Part shown: positions 17,089-25,405 of the stretch, in pieces | How positions within the stretch are numbered: position 1 is the stretch's first letter | How the letters are laid out: each line of letters begins with the position of its first letter | Source: Hyphomicrobiales bacterium | GTDB taxonomy: Bacteria > Pseudomonadota > Alphaproteobacteria > Rhizobiales > Methyloligellaceae | Reading direction: 5' to 3' | DNA length: 50,223 bases | NCBI GenBank assembly: GCA_021775575.1 | Contig: JAJFHO010000279.1 | Coordinates: 1 to 50,223 of the forward strand | Notes under the pieces: model-generated | Database searches by the model: none | Seen by the model: the letters and a program-made list of their open reading frames with translations, nothing else | What the model was told of the DNA's origin: nothing | Position numbers and translations under genes: made by a program

Positions 17089-17856
17089 ATGGAAGACCGC
17101 TTCGACCTCACCGGCCGCACTGCATTCGTCACCGGCGCGTCATCGGGTCTCGGGCGCCACTTCGCCTGCACCCTGGCGAAGGCGGGGGCCAAGGTAGGTT
17201 TGGCCGCGCGCCGCGAGGAGCGGCTGAAGGACGCGGTTCGGCAGATCGAGTCGGAAGGCGGAACGGCGAGTGCCGTCTCGCTCGATGTGACCGACCCTGC
17301 GGCTATCGCTCCGGCATTCGATGCGGTCGAGGCCGCGCTGGGACCGGTCACGATACTCGTTCCCGCGGCCGGCGTGACCGCCAGGGCCTTCTTCATCGAC
17401 ACCGGAGAGGACCAGTGGCGCCATGTCATGGATACGAACCTCGATGGGGTCTGGCGCACCTGCCGCGAAGCCGCCCGGCGCATGCAGGCGAACGGCGCAG
17501 GTGGATCGATCATTAATATCGCATCCGTGTTGTCGTTCAATGTAATGAAGACAGTCTCCCCCTACGCCACATCCAAGGCCGCTATCGTCCAGCTGACCAA
17601 GGCGATGGCGCTGGAGCTGGCGCGCGACAACATCCGGGTCAACGCGCTGGCGCCGGGCTATTTTTCGACCGAACTGAACGAGGACTATCTATCGAGTGAA
17701 GCCGGCCAGAAGCTGATCAGCAAATTCCCCATGAAGCGGTTGGGTGAAATGCGCGACCTCGACGGCCCGCTGCTGCTGCTTGCGTCGGACGCCGGATCCT
17801 TTATGACTGGCGCCGTCATCCCCGTCGACGGCGGGGCGCTTCTTTCCATGAGTTAG
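17089..17856 (+). CDS. SDR oxidoreductase, LvaD-like candidate
   Basis: A 255-residue classical short-chain dehydrogenase. The cofactor loop TGASSGLG is at 15-22, a basic residue pair follows beta 2 (AARREERL, favouring NADP), and the active site has Y159 and K163 (YATSK) with Ser in NIASVLS before it. The end (GAVIPVDGGALLS) is canonical. It heads a five-gene run whose protein set matches the P. putida lva operon; LvaD reduces levulinyl-CoA to 4-hydroxyvaleryl-CoA, and this is my proposed role. SDR specificity cannot be read from sequence, so 3-hydroxyacyl-CoA or other ketone substrates remain possible. The start ATG 17089 aligns with the family; upstream codons to 16999 overlap the divergent transporter's promoter. 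Confidence 0.85.
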   Translation: MEDRFDLTGRTAFVTGASSGLGRHFACTLAKAGAKVGLAARREERLKDAVRQIESEGGTASAVSLDVTDPAAIAPAFDAVEAALGPVTILVPAAGVTARAFFIDTGEDQWRHVMDTNLDGVWRTCREAARRMQANGAGGSIINIASVLSFNVMKTVSPYATSKAAIVQLTKAMALELARDNIRVNALAPGYFSTELNEDYLSSEAGQKLISKFPMKRLGEMRDLDGPLLLLASDAGSFMTGAVIPVDGGALLSMS

Positions 17857-17857
17857 A

Positions 17858-17916
17858 GTCCGCACTCATGAATGGCATGCAATTGTGCGTGATGGATTCT
17901 ATTCACGAGTGCGGAC
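17858..17916. repeat. 15-bp inverted repeat between SDR and acyl-CoA dehydrogenase genes
   Basis: GTCCGCACTCATGAA (17858-17872) and TTCACGAGTGCGGAC (17902-17916) are inverted copies with one mismatch, separated by 29 bp. The repeat begins 2 bp after the SDR stop codon and ends 10 bp before the next start. There is no U-tract, so it is not a typical terminator. It could be an mRNA-stability or attenuation hairpin, or the trace of an insertion. Confidence 0.7.
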
Positions 17917-17925
17917 CCTAAGCCA

Positions 17926-19134
17926 ATGATCGACTTTTCCCTTTCCCCCGAAATCGAAGATGTGCGCCGGCGCACGAGGGCGTTCGTAGCGGAGCATATT
18001 CTCCCCCTCGAAGACGATCCGGCGAGCTACGACGATCACGAAAATATCCGCCTCGATCTGTGCGACGAGTTGCGCGCCAGGGCGAAGAGGCAAGGCCTCT
18101 GGTGCCCGCAGATACCGAAGGAACGCGGTGGCATGGGGCTGCCCTTCGCCGGCCAGGCGGTGATGTATGAGGAGGCGAATTATTCGATCTTCGGCCCAGT
18201 CTGCTTCAACTGCGCCGCGCCCGACGACGGCAATATGCGCGTGCTCGATCAGGTCTGCACCGACGAGCAGAAGGAGAAGTGGCTGCAGCCGATTATCGAG
18301 GGAAAAACGCGCGGCGCAATTGTGATGACGGAACCGCACCCTGGCGGCGGCTCCGACCCGACGATGATCCGGACCAGCGCCACACCCAAGGGAAACGGCG
18401 AGACATGGGTGGTCAATGGCGAAAAATGGTTCATCACCGGCGCCGGTGTCGCCGATCATTTCATTCTGATCGCCAAGACGTCCGAGGAACCCCGCCGCGA
18501 ACTCACCGCCTTCATGGTGCACAAGGACACGCCCGGTTTCCAGATTGTGCGCAAGGTGCCGATCATGGGCCCGGAGGAGCATGGCGGCCATTGCGAGCTC
18601 AAATTCGTTGAGATGGAAATTCCGGATGACAACCGGCTGCTCGAGATCGGGCGTGGCATGAAGGTCGCGCAAATGCGGCTAGGGCCCGCGCGGCTCACCC
18701 ATTGCATGCGCTGGCTCGGGCTTGCCAGCCGCTCCATGGCAATCGCGCAGGACTATATCAATGTGCGCGAAGGCTTCGGCATCAAGCTCGCCGACCGGGA
18801 GTCGGTGCAGCTGATGATGGGCGAGATGGCCAAGGAGGTTCACATTGGGCGCCTGCTCGTGATGAACGCGGCCTGGACGCTCGACCAGGGCGATTTCGCG
18901 CGCAAGGAAATTTCAATGGCAAAAGTCCATTGCGCCAATATGTTGCACAAGGTTGCCGATACAGCGATCCAGCTTAACGGCGCGCGCGGCTACTCCAAGG
19001 ATACTATCCTGGAGTGGATTTACCGCTATGCGCGCCAGGCCCGCATTCTCGACGGCGCGGACGAGGTCCACAAGATGATCCTCGCCAATACCTACCGCGC
19101 CGAGGGCCGCGATTTCTGGCGCTGGGGATACTGA
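17926..19134 (+). CDS. Acyl-CoA dehydrogenase family protein (ACAD10/11-like, LvaC-like candidate)
   Basis: A 402-residue flavoprotein of the acyl-CoA dehydrogenase fold. Helical N-terminus (1-130), a beta domain with MTEPHPGGGSDPT (FAD-binding region) and WFITGAG, and a helical C-terminus with LHKVADTAIQLNGARGYSKD. The end, FWRWGY, and the DNRLLEIGRGMKVAQ segment are typical of the ACAD10/11 branch. In the lva pathway, LvaC acts on 4-phosphovaleryl-CoA, removing phosphate to give an enoyl-CoA and then hydrating it to 3-hydroxyvaleryl-CoA. Human ACAD10 and ACAD11 fuse such a domain to an APH-like kinase; here the kinase is the next gene, 7 bp away. That pairing supports a 4-hydroxyacyl-CoA role over ordinary beta-oxidation. 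Confidence 0.87.
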   Translation: MIDFSLSPEIEDVRRRTRAFVAEHILPLEDDPASYDDHENIRLDLCDELRARAKRQGLWCPQIPKERGGMGLPFAGQAVMYEEANYSIFGPVCFNCAAPDDGNMRVLDQVCTDEQKEKWLQPIIEGKTRGAIVMTEPHPGGGSDPTMIRTSATPKGNGETWVVNGEKWFITGAGVADHFILIAKTSEEPRRELTAFMVHKDTPGFQIVRKVPIMGPEEHGGHCELKFVEMEIPDDNRLLEIGRGMKVAQMRLGPARLTHCMRWLGLASRSMAIAQDYINVREGFGIKLADRESVQLMMGEMAKEVHIGRLLVMNAAWTLDQGDFARKEISMAKVHCANMLHKVADTAIQLNGARGYSKDTILEWIYRYARQARILDGADEVHKMILANTYRAEGRDFWRWGY

Positions 19135-19141
19135 GCTTCCG

Positions 19142-20191
19142 ATGGCTCACGAATCCCGCCCCCGCACACTCGACCCGGACAATCTTGGGGCTCTGCAGGC
19201 CTGGCTTGCCGGCCAGCTTGGCGCGGAAGCCGTTACGGTCGACCGGGCTGAACTGCTGACGGGCGGCGCCATCGGCGAGAACTGGCGGCTGGACGTCAGC
19301 GTGTTCGGCAGCGTCCACGCCGGGACCCACGCCTGGGTGCTGCGCACCGACGCCACGTCGCGCATGGCCATGAGCCTTGACAGGGCTGACGAATTCGCCT
19401 GCCTCAAGGCGGCGCATGAGGCTGGTGTGCTGGTGCCGGAACCTGTCGCCGACTGCGCGGGCAAAGATCTGATCGGCGCGCCCTTCATGGTCGTCGGCCA
19501 TGTCGAGGGCTACGCGCAAGGCTTCAAAATCGTGCGCGATCCCGTGGTCGAGAAAAACGGCGCCGGGCTGGCCGAGGCCCTGGGCGCGCAACTGGCGAAA
19601 ATCCATTCGATCCGCCCGCCGGCAACCGGCCTTGATTTCCTGCAAGTCCCAGGCATTTCTCCGGCACTGGCGCAAGTGCATGAAATGCGCGCCAATCTGG
19701 ACCGCGTCTCCGAGCCGCGTCCGGCGCTCGAATATATCCTGAGCTGGCTGGAGCGGAACGCGCCACGGCGGGCTGAGATCGTTTTGTGCCATGGCGACTT
19801 CCGCACCGGCAATTTCATGGTCGAGGACGGCAGCCTCACCGGCATCCTCGACTGGGAGTTCTGCCATTGGGGCGACCCCCATATCGATATTGGCTGGTTC
19901 TGCGCGCGCTGCTGGCGCTTCGGCGCGGACACGCGTGAAGCCGGCGGCATCGGATCGCGGGAAGCTTTCTACAAGGGCTACAATACAAACGCCAGCACGC
20001 CTCTCAATCCCGATCAGGTGCCCTATTGGGAGATCCTCGCCGCGGCGCGTTGGGCCGTCGTGGCGCTACTGCAGGGCGAGCGCCACGTTACCGGCGGCGA
20101 GGCGTCGGTCGAGTTGCTGCTGACGGGCTTGATGGCGCCGGAAATGGAGTATGATGCACTGGCTGGCATTCTCGCGATTGGTGAGGAATAG
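19142..20191 (+). CDS. APH-family phosphotransferase, probable hydroxyacyl-CoA kinase (LvaA-like)
   Basis: A 349-residue kinase of the aminoglycoside-phosphotransferase fold. The N-lobe has a nucleotide-binding loop (TGGAIGENWRL, 40-50). The catalytic loop is H217-G-D219 with N224, and the metal-binding Asp is D237 in GILDWEFCHWGDPHID. Despite the fold name, context argues against antibiotic resistance: it lies between an ACAD10/11-like dehydrogenase and a DUF6285-like protein, in an operon with an acyl-CoA synthetase. In P. putida, LvaA with LvaB phosphorylates 4-hydroxyvaleryl-CoA using ATP; I propose the same reaction here. It starts 7 bp after the dehydrogenase and ends 3 bp before the next gene. 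Confidence 0.87.
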   Translation: MAHESRPRTLDPDNLGALQAWLAGQLGAEAVTVDRAELLTGGAIGENWRLDVSVFGSVHAGTHAWVLRTDATSRMAMSLDRADEFACLKAAHEAGVLVPEPVADCAGKDLIGAPFMVVGHVEGYAQGFKIVRDPVVEKNGAGLAEALGAQLAKIHSIRPPATGLDFLQVPGISPALAQVHEMRANLDRVSEPRPALEYILSWLERNAPRRAEIVLCHGDFRTGNFMVEDGSLTGILDWEFCHWGDPHIDIGWFCARCWRFGADTREAGGIGSREAFYKGYNTNASTPLNPDQVPYWEILAAARWAVVALLQGERHVTGGEASVELLLTGLMAPEMEYDALAGILAIGEE

Positions 20192-20194
20192 GAT

Positions 20195-20533
20195 ATGAAC
20201 GGTTCGAGACAAAAGGCCGACACGCTGATCGACATCGCGCTTGCCACCTACGCGCAAGAGATCCTGCCGGACCTTCCCTCGGCGAAACGCTATACCGGCG
20301 CGATGGTTGCCAGCGCCTTGGGCATGGCGCAGCGGAGGCTCGGCAACGGCGACCCCGGCGAGGCTCTTGTCAGCGAACTCGGCGGCGAAACACTTGATGG
20401 TATTGCCGCGGAAATCCGATCCGGACATATAGCCGATCAGTCGCATGAGCAGCTTGCGGAAAAGCTGCTGGACTATCTGAAGGCCGAACTGCGCATCACC
20501 AATCCGCGCTTCCTGAAGCGGCGCGAGGGGTGA
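20195..20533 (+). CDS. DUF6285-like small protein (LvaB-like candidate)
   Basis: A 112-residue soluble, mostly helical protein without membrane segments, signal peptide or cysteines. The pattern (LPSAKRYTGAMVASALGMAQRRL, then a C-terminal helix ending ITNPRFLKRREG) fits a small family found beside APH-type kinases and acyl-CoA dehydrogenases, which I recall as DUF6285. In the P. putida lva operon the corresponding ~12-kDa protein LvaB is required by the kinase LvaA. Its position, 3 bp after the kinase gene and 7 bp before the acyl-CoA synthetase, is the main support for the same role. I cannot confirm the family name from sequence alone. Confidence 0.8.
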   Translation: MNGSRQKADTLIDIALATYAQEILPDLPSAKRYTGAMVASALGMAQRRLGNGDPGEALVSELGGETLDGIAAEIRSGHIADQSHEQLAEKLLDYLKAELRITNPRFLKRREG

Positions 20534-20540
20534 GAGGATC

Positions 20541-22163
20541 ATGGCGCAGGACGGCCCGGAACTTAAAAAGCGCCCTGCTAACTATGTGCCGCTCACGCCC
20601 GTGAGTTTCCTGAAACGGGCCGCGACCGTCTGGCCGCGTCGCACCGCTGTAATCGATGGAGAGCGCCGCTTCACCTATGGCGAATTTCACGCCCGCTGCC
20701 GCCGGCTCGCCCACGCGCTTCACGAGCGCGGTATAAGGCGCGGCGATACCATCGCCATCCTCGCCACCAACAGCCCGGCGCTGCTGGAAGCGCATTATGC
20801 CGCGCCCATGCTCGGCGCGATTTTGAACCCGATCAATATCCGTCTCGACCCGGCGGCGATCGCCTTTTGTCTTCAACATGGCGAGGCCAAGCTGTTCCTC
20901 GCCGACAGGGGGTTCGGAGAGACCATTTCCGCCGCGCTTGGCGAGACCGGCAACCCACCCGCCGTGATCGATATCATCGATCCGGAACAGCCGGACCTGC
21001 CGCCGATCGGAAAAGACGAATATGAAGAGATATTGGGTGGCGCGGATGAAACTTTCGATCCACCCGGACCGGAAGACGAATGGGAGTCGATCTGCCTGCT
21101 TTACACGTCGGGCACGACCGGCAATCCCAAGGGCGCGGTTTACAGCCATCGCGGCGCCTATCTCTGCGCGCTCTCCAACGCCCTCGTCTTCAAACTCGAT
21201 CATGACAGCGTCTATCTGTGGACGCTGCCCATGTTCCATTGTTCGGGATGGACCTTTACCTGGGCGGTGACCGCGGCGGCCGGCACGCATATATGCCTGC
21301 GCAAGGTGGAGCCGAAACGCATATTCGAACTGATAGGCGAACAGCGCGTCAGCCATATGTGCGGCGCGCCCATTGTGCTCAACATGCTGGTGCATGCCCC
21401 TGAAACCGAAAAGAGATCTTTTCCCCAGCAAGTCAAAGTGGCGACCGGCGGAGCCGCGCCGCCCTCCACCATAATCCGCGAGATGGAAGCGCTCGGCTTT
21501 GAGGTTCTCCATCTTTACGGGACGACCGAGACCTACGGCCCTTCAACGCTTTGCGCGCCGCAGCGCGCCTGGGATGCGCTCGGCGAGGCGGAACGTCATG
21601 TAGCCATGGCCCGGCAAGGCATCCCCTACCCCATGATCGAGGACATGATGGTGGCCGACCCGGCCACGCTCGCGCCGGTGCCGCGGGACGGCGAGACCAT
21701 CGGCGAACTCATGGTGCGCGGCAACTCGGTAATGAAGGGCTATTTGAAAAATCCCGAGACGACCGACGAAAGCCTGGACCAGGGCTGGTACCGCTCCGGC
21801 GACCTCGGCGTCTGGCATGACGACGGCTATTTCGAGATCAAGGACCGCGAGAAGGACATCATCTTTACCGGGGGAGAGAATGTTTCATCGCTTGAGGTGG
21901 AAGAGGTTCTCTACCGGCACCCAGACGTAATGGAAGCAGCAGTGGTCGCCAAACCGGACGCAAAGTGGGGCGAGAGCGTGTGCGCCTTCATTGGTTTGAA
22001 GCCCGGCGCGGGCGAGATCAAGCCGGACGATATCATCGCTTTTTGCCGCGACCATCTCGCCCATTTCAAATGTCCCCGCCATATCCTGTTCGGGCCCCTG
22101 CCCAAAACATCGACGGGTAAGATTCAGAAATTCAAGCTGCGCGACATGGCGAAGGAAAGCTAG
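20541..22163 (+). CDS. AMP-forming acyl-CoA synthetase (LvaE-like candidate)
   Basis: A 540-residue ANL-superfamily ligase. The P-loop-like A3 motif is YTSGTTGNPKG (about 188-198), A5 is LYGTTETYGP, A7/A8 lie in YRSGDLG and KDREKDIIFTGGENV, and the catalytic C-terminal Lys is in TSTGKIQK. It activates a carboxylic acid to its CoA thioester via an acyl-AMP. Its place at the end of the five-gene cluster suggests it primes the same pathway, e.g. levulinate or a 4-hydroxy fatty acid; medium-chain or aromatic acids cannot be excluded. It ends 2 bp from the converging emrA-like gene, with no room for a separate terminator. Confidence 0.87.
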   Translation: MAQDGPELKKRPANYVPLTPVSFLKRAATVWPRRTAVIDGERRFTYGEFHARCRRLAHALHERGIRRGDTIAILATNSPALLEAHYAAPMLGAILNPINIRLDPAAIAFCLQHGEAKLFLADRGFGETISAALGETGNPPAVIDIIDPEQPDLPPIGKDEYEEILGGADETFDPPGPEDEWESICLLYTSGTTGNPKGAVYSHRGAYLCALSNALVFKLDHDSVYLWTLPMFHCSGWTFTWAVTAAAGTHICLRKVEPKRIFELIGEQRVSHMCGAPIVLNMLVHAPETEKRSFPQQVKVATGGAAPPSTIIREMEALGFEVLHLYGTTETYGPSTLCAPQRAWDALGEAERHVAMARQGIPYPMIEDMMVADPATLAPVPRDGETIGELMVRGNSVMKGYLKNPETTDESLDQGWYRSGDLGVWHDDGYFEIKDREKDIIFTGGENVSSLEVEEVLYRHPDVMEAAVVAKPDAKWGESVCAFIGLKPGAGEIKPDDIIAFCRDHLAHFKCPRHILFGPLPKTSTGKIQKFKLRDMAKES

Positions 22164-22164
22164 C

Positions 22165-23229
22165 TCACCATTGCGGGCCGGATTTGGCGATCGCGCTGAA
22201 GCTGCCAAGCAGATCGCCAAGCGAGCGCTCGCGCCCGGTGTCGATACTCACACTCGCCGTCATGCCCGCCCGCAGTGGCGGAGCATCGGGGCGCGGCTTC
22301 AGCCGCAGCCGAACCGGCAGGCGCTGAACTACCTTGACCCAGTTTCCGGACGCATTTTGCGGTGGAAGGATGGCGAATTCGGCTCCGGTCGCCGGACTGA
22401 TGCTCTGAACTTCCGCATCCCATGTAACGTCGGGATAGGTGTCGAGCACAATCGTCGCCGTCTGTCCGACCTTGACATGGGTGAGGTCCGTTTCCTTGAA
22501 ATTGGCGTCGACCCAAGGGCTCTGGTCGGTGACGATAGCGAAAAGCGGTTTGGCGGCCGTCACCTGTTCGCCAGCCACCAGAGGTACCGTGACAACGGTT
22601 CCGCTGGCCGGCGAGCGCACCTTGGTCCGCTCAAGATCCAGCGCGGCGCGTTCGACCGCCGCCTGCCGGGCACGCACCAGCGGATGCTTGTCGACCGGCC
22701 GATCCGGGTCGCCGCCGAGCGAGGCGAGAACGCGGCCTATCTTCTGACGCATCATTGTCACCCGGTCGCCGGCTACCCGCGCGTCATGCTCAAGCTCGTC
22801 ATGCCTGGTTCCCGATACGATGCCGCGCTTCACCAGTTCGGCCTGGCGTTCATACCGCTTCTTGAAATAGGCGGCACGGTCCTGCGCGTCTTTCATTTCG
22901 GCACGAGCTTCCGAATGGGTGGCCTGCAGCGTTGCCACCTGCTGGCGCGCCGCGTCGAGTTCGGCATCGGCCCGCGCCAGTGCCAGCGCGAAAGGCTGCG
23001 GATCGATGACAACGAGAATATCGTCCTCCTTAACCTGCATATGCGCATAGGCGCGAACATCGATGGTCCGGCCCGAAATCTCCGCCGCGACCTTCGCTAT
23101 ATCGGTTTTGACGTAGGCATTTTCGGTCGATGCAAAGCGAGCGCCGTGCAGCCAATAGCCGACCGCCGCCATGATGGCGACCAGCGGCACGACGCCGAGC
23201 AGGAATATTCTCAACAATTTCTGGCGCAT
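22165..23229 (-). CDS. emrA: EmrA/HlyD-family membrane fusion protein
   Basis: A 354-residue periplasmic adaptor. One N-terminal membrane anchor (about 7-27) is followed by a biotinyl-lipoyl-like half (ENAYVKTDIAKVAAEISGRT), a long alpha-hairpin/coiled coil (about 90-200, rich in Ala, Arg, Glu), and the second lipoyl half with KVRSPASGTVVTVPLVAGEQV, a hallmark of EmrA-type adaptors. A beta-barrel follows (SPWVDANFKETDLTHVKVGQ). It links the inner-membrane exporter to an outer-membrane channel. It lies 10 bp downstream of marR on the same strand, with the matching emrB-type exporter divergent. No tolC-like gene is in the window. Confidence 0.88.
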   Translation of the reverse strand: MRQKLLRIFLLGVVPLVAIMAAVGYWLHGARFASTENAYVKTDIAKVAAEISGRTIDVRAYAHMQVKEDDILVVIDPQPFALALARADAELDAARQQVATLQATHSEARAEMKDAQDRAAYFKKRYERQAELVKRGIVSGTRHDELEHDARVAGDRVTMMRQKIGRVLASLGGDPDRPVDKHPLVRARQAAVERAALDLERTKVRSPASGTVVTVPLVAGEQVTAAKPLFAIVTDQSPWVDANFKETDLTHVKVGQTATIVLDTYPDVTWDAEVQSISPATGAEFAILPPQNASGNWVKVVQRLPVRLRLKPRPDAPPLRAGMTASVSIDTGRERSLGDLLGSFSAIAKSGPQW

Positions 23230-23239
23230 ATCGCCTTAC

Positions 23240-23722
23240 TTACGCATTCTCGACTTCGAGAATCGTCTCCTCTTGCGGCTGGCTCTCCAGCACCATCGTC
23301 TGCAGCCGGCGCTTCACGTCGATCATCATGTCGGTGAGGCACTCACGTTCCTCATCGCTCAGCCCGGCAAGCGCCTCCTCCACCATGGAGTGCGCAATCG
23401 GACGGATATTGTTATTCACACGCTCGCCCTTTTCGGTCATGTAAATACGATTGATCCGCCTGTCGCTGGGATCGGCGCGACGCTCCACCCAGCCATTCTG
23501 TTCCAGCCGGTCGATCAGGCGCCCGGCCGTCGCCCGCTCCACTTCCAGCATGTCCGCCAGCTCCGATTGGTTGGCGCCGGGATGGCGATCGAGCCGTCTG
23601 AGCACCAGCCACTGCGAACGGGTCAGGCCAAGTGCGCGCACCCTGCGGTCGAAGACCGTCCGGAGCATCCGCGCCGAATCGGAAATCAGAAAGCCCAGAT
23701 AGCGTTCGTCATTGCTCGGCAA
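23240..23722 (-). CDS. MarR-family transcriptional regulator
   Basis: A 160-residue dimeric winged-helix regulator. The HTH lies at about residues 50-80 (NQSELADMLEVERATAGRLIDRL) and the wing contains DPSDRRINRIYMTEKG, the D-x-R-D/S-x-R-motif of MarR proteins. It starts at a TTG (23722) supported by GAGGA 5 bp upstream; no in-frame ATG is nearby. It is followed by emrA in the same operon and faces emrB, so it most likely represses both sides of this exporter and is released by exported compounds, as EmrR/MprA does in E. coli. Confidence 0.9.
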   Translation of the reverse strand: MPSNDERYLGFLISDSARMLRTVFDRRVRALGLTRSQWLVLRRLDRHPGANQSELADMLEVERATAGRLIDRLEQNGWVERRADPSDRRINRIYMTEKGERVNNNIRPIAHSMVEEALAGLSDEERECLTDMMIDVKRRLQTMVLESQPQEETILEVENA

Positions 23723-23796
23723 GATTGTCCTCGCTGAATTTGGTAAGCTTCGTTACAATTGTTTAGCATACGGTAGTTAGGCTTACAAAAGCAAGC
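23723..23796. promoter_or_regulatory. Divergent marR-emrA / emrB promoter region with candidate MarR operator
   Basis: The 74-bp gap between the divergent genes holds the palindrome ACAATTGT (23755-23762). It also holds an imperfect inverted pair, TTTGGTAAGC (23740-23749) and GCTTACAAAA (23781-23790). MarR-family proteins usually bind such palindromes in divergent promoters, so this is the most likely operator. Exact -10/-35 boxes are not clear. Confidence 0.45.
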
Positions 23797-25329
23797 ATGT
23801 CGGCAACCGCAAATACAATCGAAATGCAGGGAGAGACGCTGTCGGTGGCGCGTCGCGTCGCCATCCTGAGCGTCGTGATTCTGAGCGCAACGCTCTACAG
23901 CACGACGATTTTGATCGTCGCCGCGGTTTTGCCGCAACTGCAGGGCGCCATGACGGCGACAGCCGACGAAATCACCTGGACGATGACGTTCAACATTCTG
24001 GCGACGGCGGTCGCGACGCCCCTCACCGGCTGGCTTACGGCGCGCCTGGGAAGGCGAACATTGATGATCGGAAGCGTCGGCCTGTTCACGGTGGCGACAT
24101 GGTTCTGCGGTTCTTCCTCGTCACTGGAAGAGCTCATTTTCTGGCGCGTCATACAGGGCGCCGCCGGGGCGCCGCTGACGCCGCTGGCACAGACAATCGT
24201 GCTCGACACTTTCCCCAAAAAGCAGCATGGGGCGGTTGTGGGTCTGTATGGTATGGGCGTCGTGATGGGCGGCTTTATGGGCCCGATGATTGGCGGTCTG
24301 ATGGCCGAGATCTATTCTTGGCGCTGGGCTTTTTACATCATAGTGCCGGTGGGCGCTCTGTCCACGTTCGGGCTGCGGTTCGCCCTGCCGCCGGATCGCA
24401 AATCGCGCCAGACCAAGCTCGACTGGACGGGATTTCTCCTGCTCTCCACCGCAATCGGCAGTATCCAGCTCGTATTGTCGCGCGGGCAGCGGCTCGACTG
24501 GTTCGACTCCGGCGAAATCCTCCTGGAGTGCTTCATTGCCGCCCTGTCCATATATCTCTTCGTCGCGCACAGCCTGACCACGGCGAAACCATTCCTCAAA
24601 CTCAAGCTTCTGCTTAACCGGAATTACGCGATCGGGCTCATTCTCGTGACGATTTACGGAATGCTGAATTTTACGCCGATGGTGATCCTGCCGGGACTGT
24701 TACGCGATCAGATCGGATTTCCCGAATCGCTTATCGGCTATGTCGTCGGCTCGCGCGGGATCGGCGCCATGTGCGGTTTCTTTGCCGCCATGTTCATCGG
24801 TCAACGTTTTCCGCGCAAAACGATCTTCGCCGGATTCATGGCGCAGGTGATTGCCGGGATCTGGCTGACCACCGTCGATCTGAATGTTACGGTTCTGGAC
24901 CTCGTGCTGAACGGAATTGTGCAGGGATTTGCCGTCGGACTGATCTGGGTGCCGCTGACCGTCGTCACCTTTTCAACACTCCGTACCGAAGACCTGGCGG
25001 AGACGAGCTCGGTCTACCATCTGTTCAGAAATATTGGATCGAGCTTCTTTATCTCGATGACCGTAACCGGGATCATCCGGTCGACGGCGACAAATTACGA
25101 GCATATGACCGAGATGATTTCGCACTTCAACCCGGCTCTTTACCTGCCCTGGGTAGCCGGTCGGTGGAGCGTCGACAATCTGGCCGACCTGACGCGGCTA
25201 TCGGAGGAAATCGCACGCCAGGCGGCGATGATCAGCTATCTCAACGCCTTCGGGCTCTACGCGCTGGCCTCGCTTGCCGCCATTCCGCTGATCCTGCTGG
25301 TTGCGCGCCCGCCCAAGGCGAAGCGGTAA
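23797..25329 (+). CDS. emrB: EmrB/QacA-type (DHA2) drug exporter
   Basis: A 510-residue MFS exporter of the 14-helix DHA2 family. Motif A is present after helix 2 (GWLTARLGRRTLM), and motif C-like glycines lie in GMGVVMGGFMGPMIGGLM on helix 5, typical of antiporters. WRWAFYIIVPVG is a strong DHA2 signature. With EmrA and an outer-membrane channel it would pump toxic compounds, fatty acids or uncouplers out of the cell using the proton gradient. No clear ribosome-binding site precedes ATG 23797; a second in-frame ATG at 23824 follows. It is divergent from marR-emrA, an arrangement that splits the usual emrAB operon. Confidence 0.9.
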   Translation: MSATANTIEMQGETLSVARRVAILSVVILSATLYSTTILIVAAVLPQLQGAMTATADEITWTMTFNILATAVATPLTGWLTARLGRRTLMIGSVGLFTVATWFCGSSSSLEELIFWRVIQGAAGAPLTPLAQTIVLDTFPKKQHGAVVGLYGMGVVMGGFMGPMIGGLMAEIYSWRWAFYIIVPVGALSTFGLRFALPPDRKSRQTKLDWTGFLLLSTAIGSIQLVLSRGQRLDWFDSGEILLECFIAALSIYLFVAHSLTTAKPFLKLKLLLNRNYAIGLILVTIYGMLNFTPMVILPGLLRDQIGFPESLIGYVVGSRGIGAMCGFFAAMFIGQRFPRKTIFAGFMAQVIAGIWLTTVDLNVTVLDLVLNGIVQGFAVGLIWVPLTVVTFSTLRTEDLAETSSVYHLFRNIGSSFFISMTVTGIIRSTATNYEHMTEMISHFNPALYLPWVAGRWSVDNLADLTRLSEEIARQAAMISYLNAFGLYALASLAAIPLILLVARPPKAKR

Positions 25330-25405
25330 GCGTGGGCCTTTCCACACGCTGGTGTGAAGCATCGTGCCTTTGCGTCACGGCGCGTTGCCGCGTAAGAATC
25401 CGTGT

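Noticed and set aside
19142-20191. Aminoglycoside resistance gene
   Set aside because: The fold is shared, but its neighbours and the CoA-linked operon point to a hydroxyacyl-CoA kinase.
25329-25350. Terminator hairpin after the DHA2 exporter
   Set aside because: AGCGTG/CACGCT can pair but has mismatches in the stem and no following T-run.
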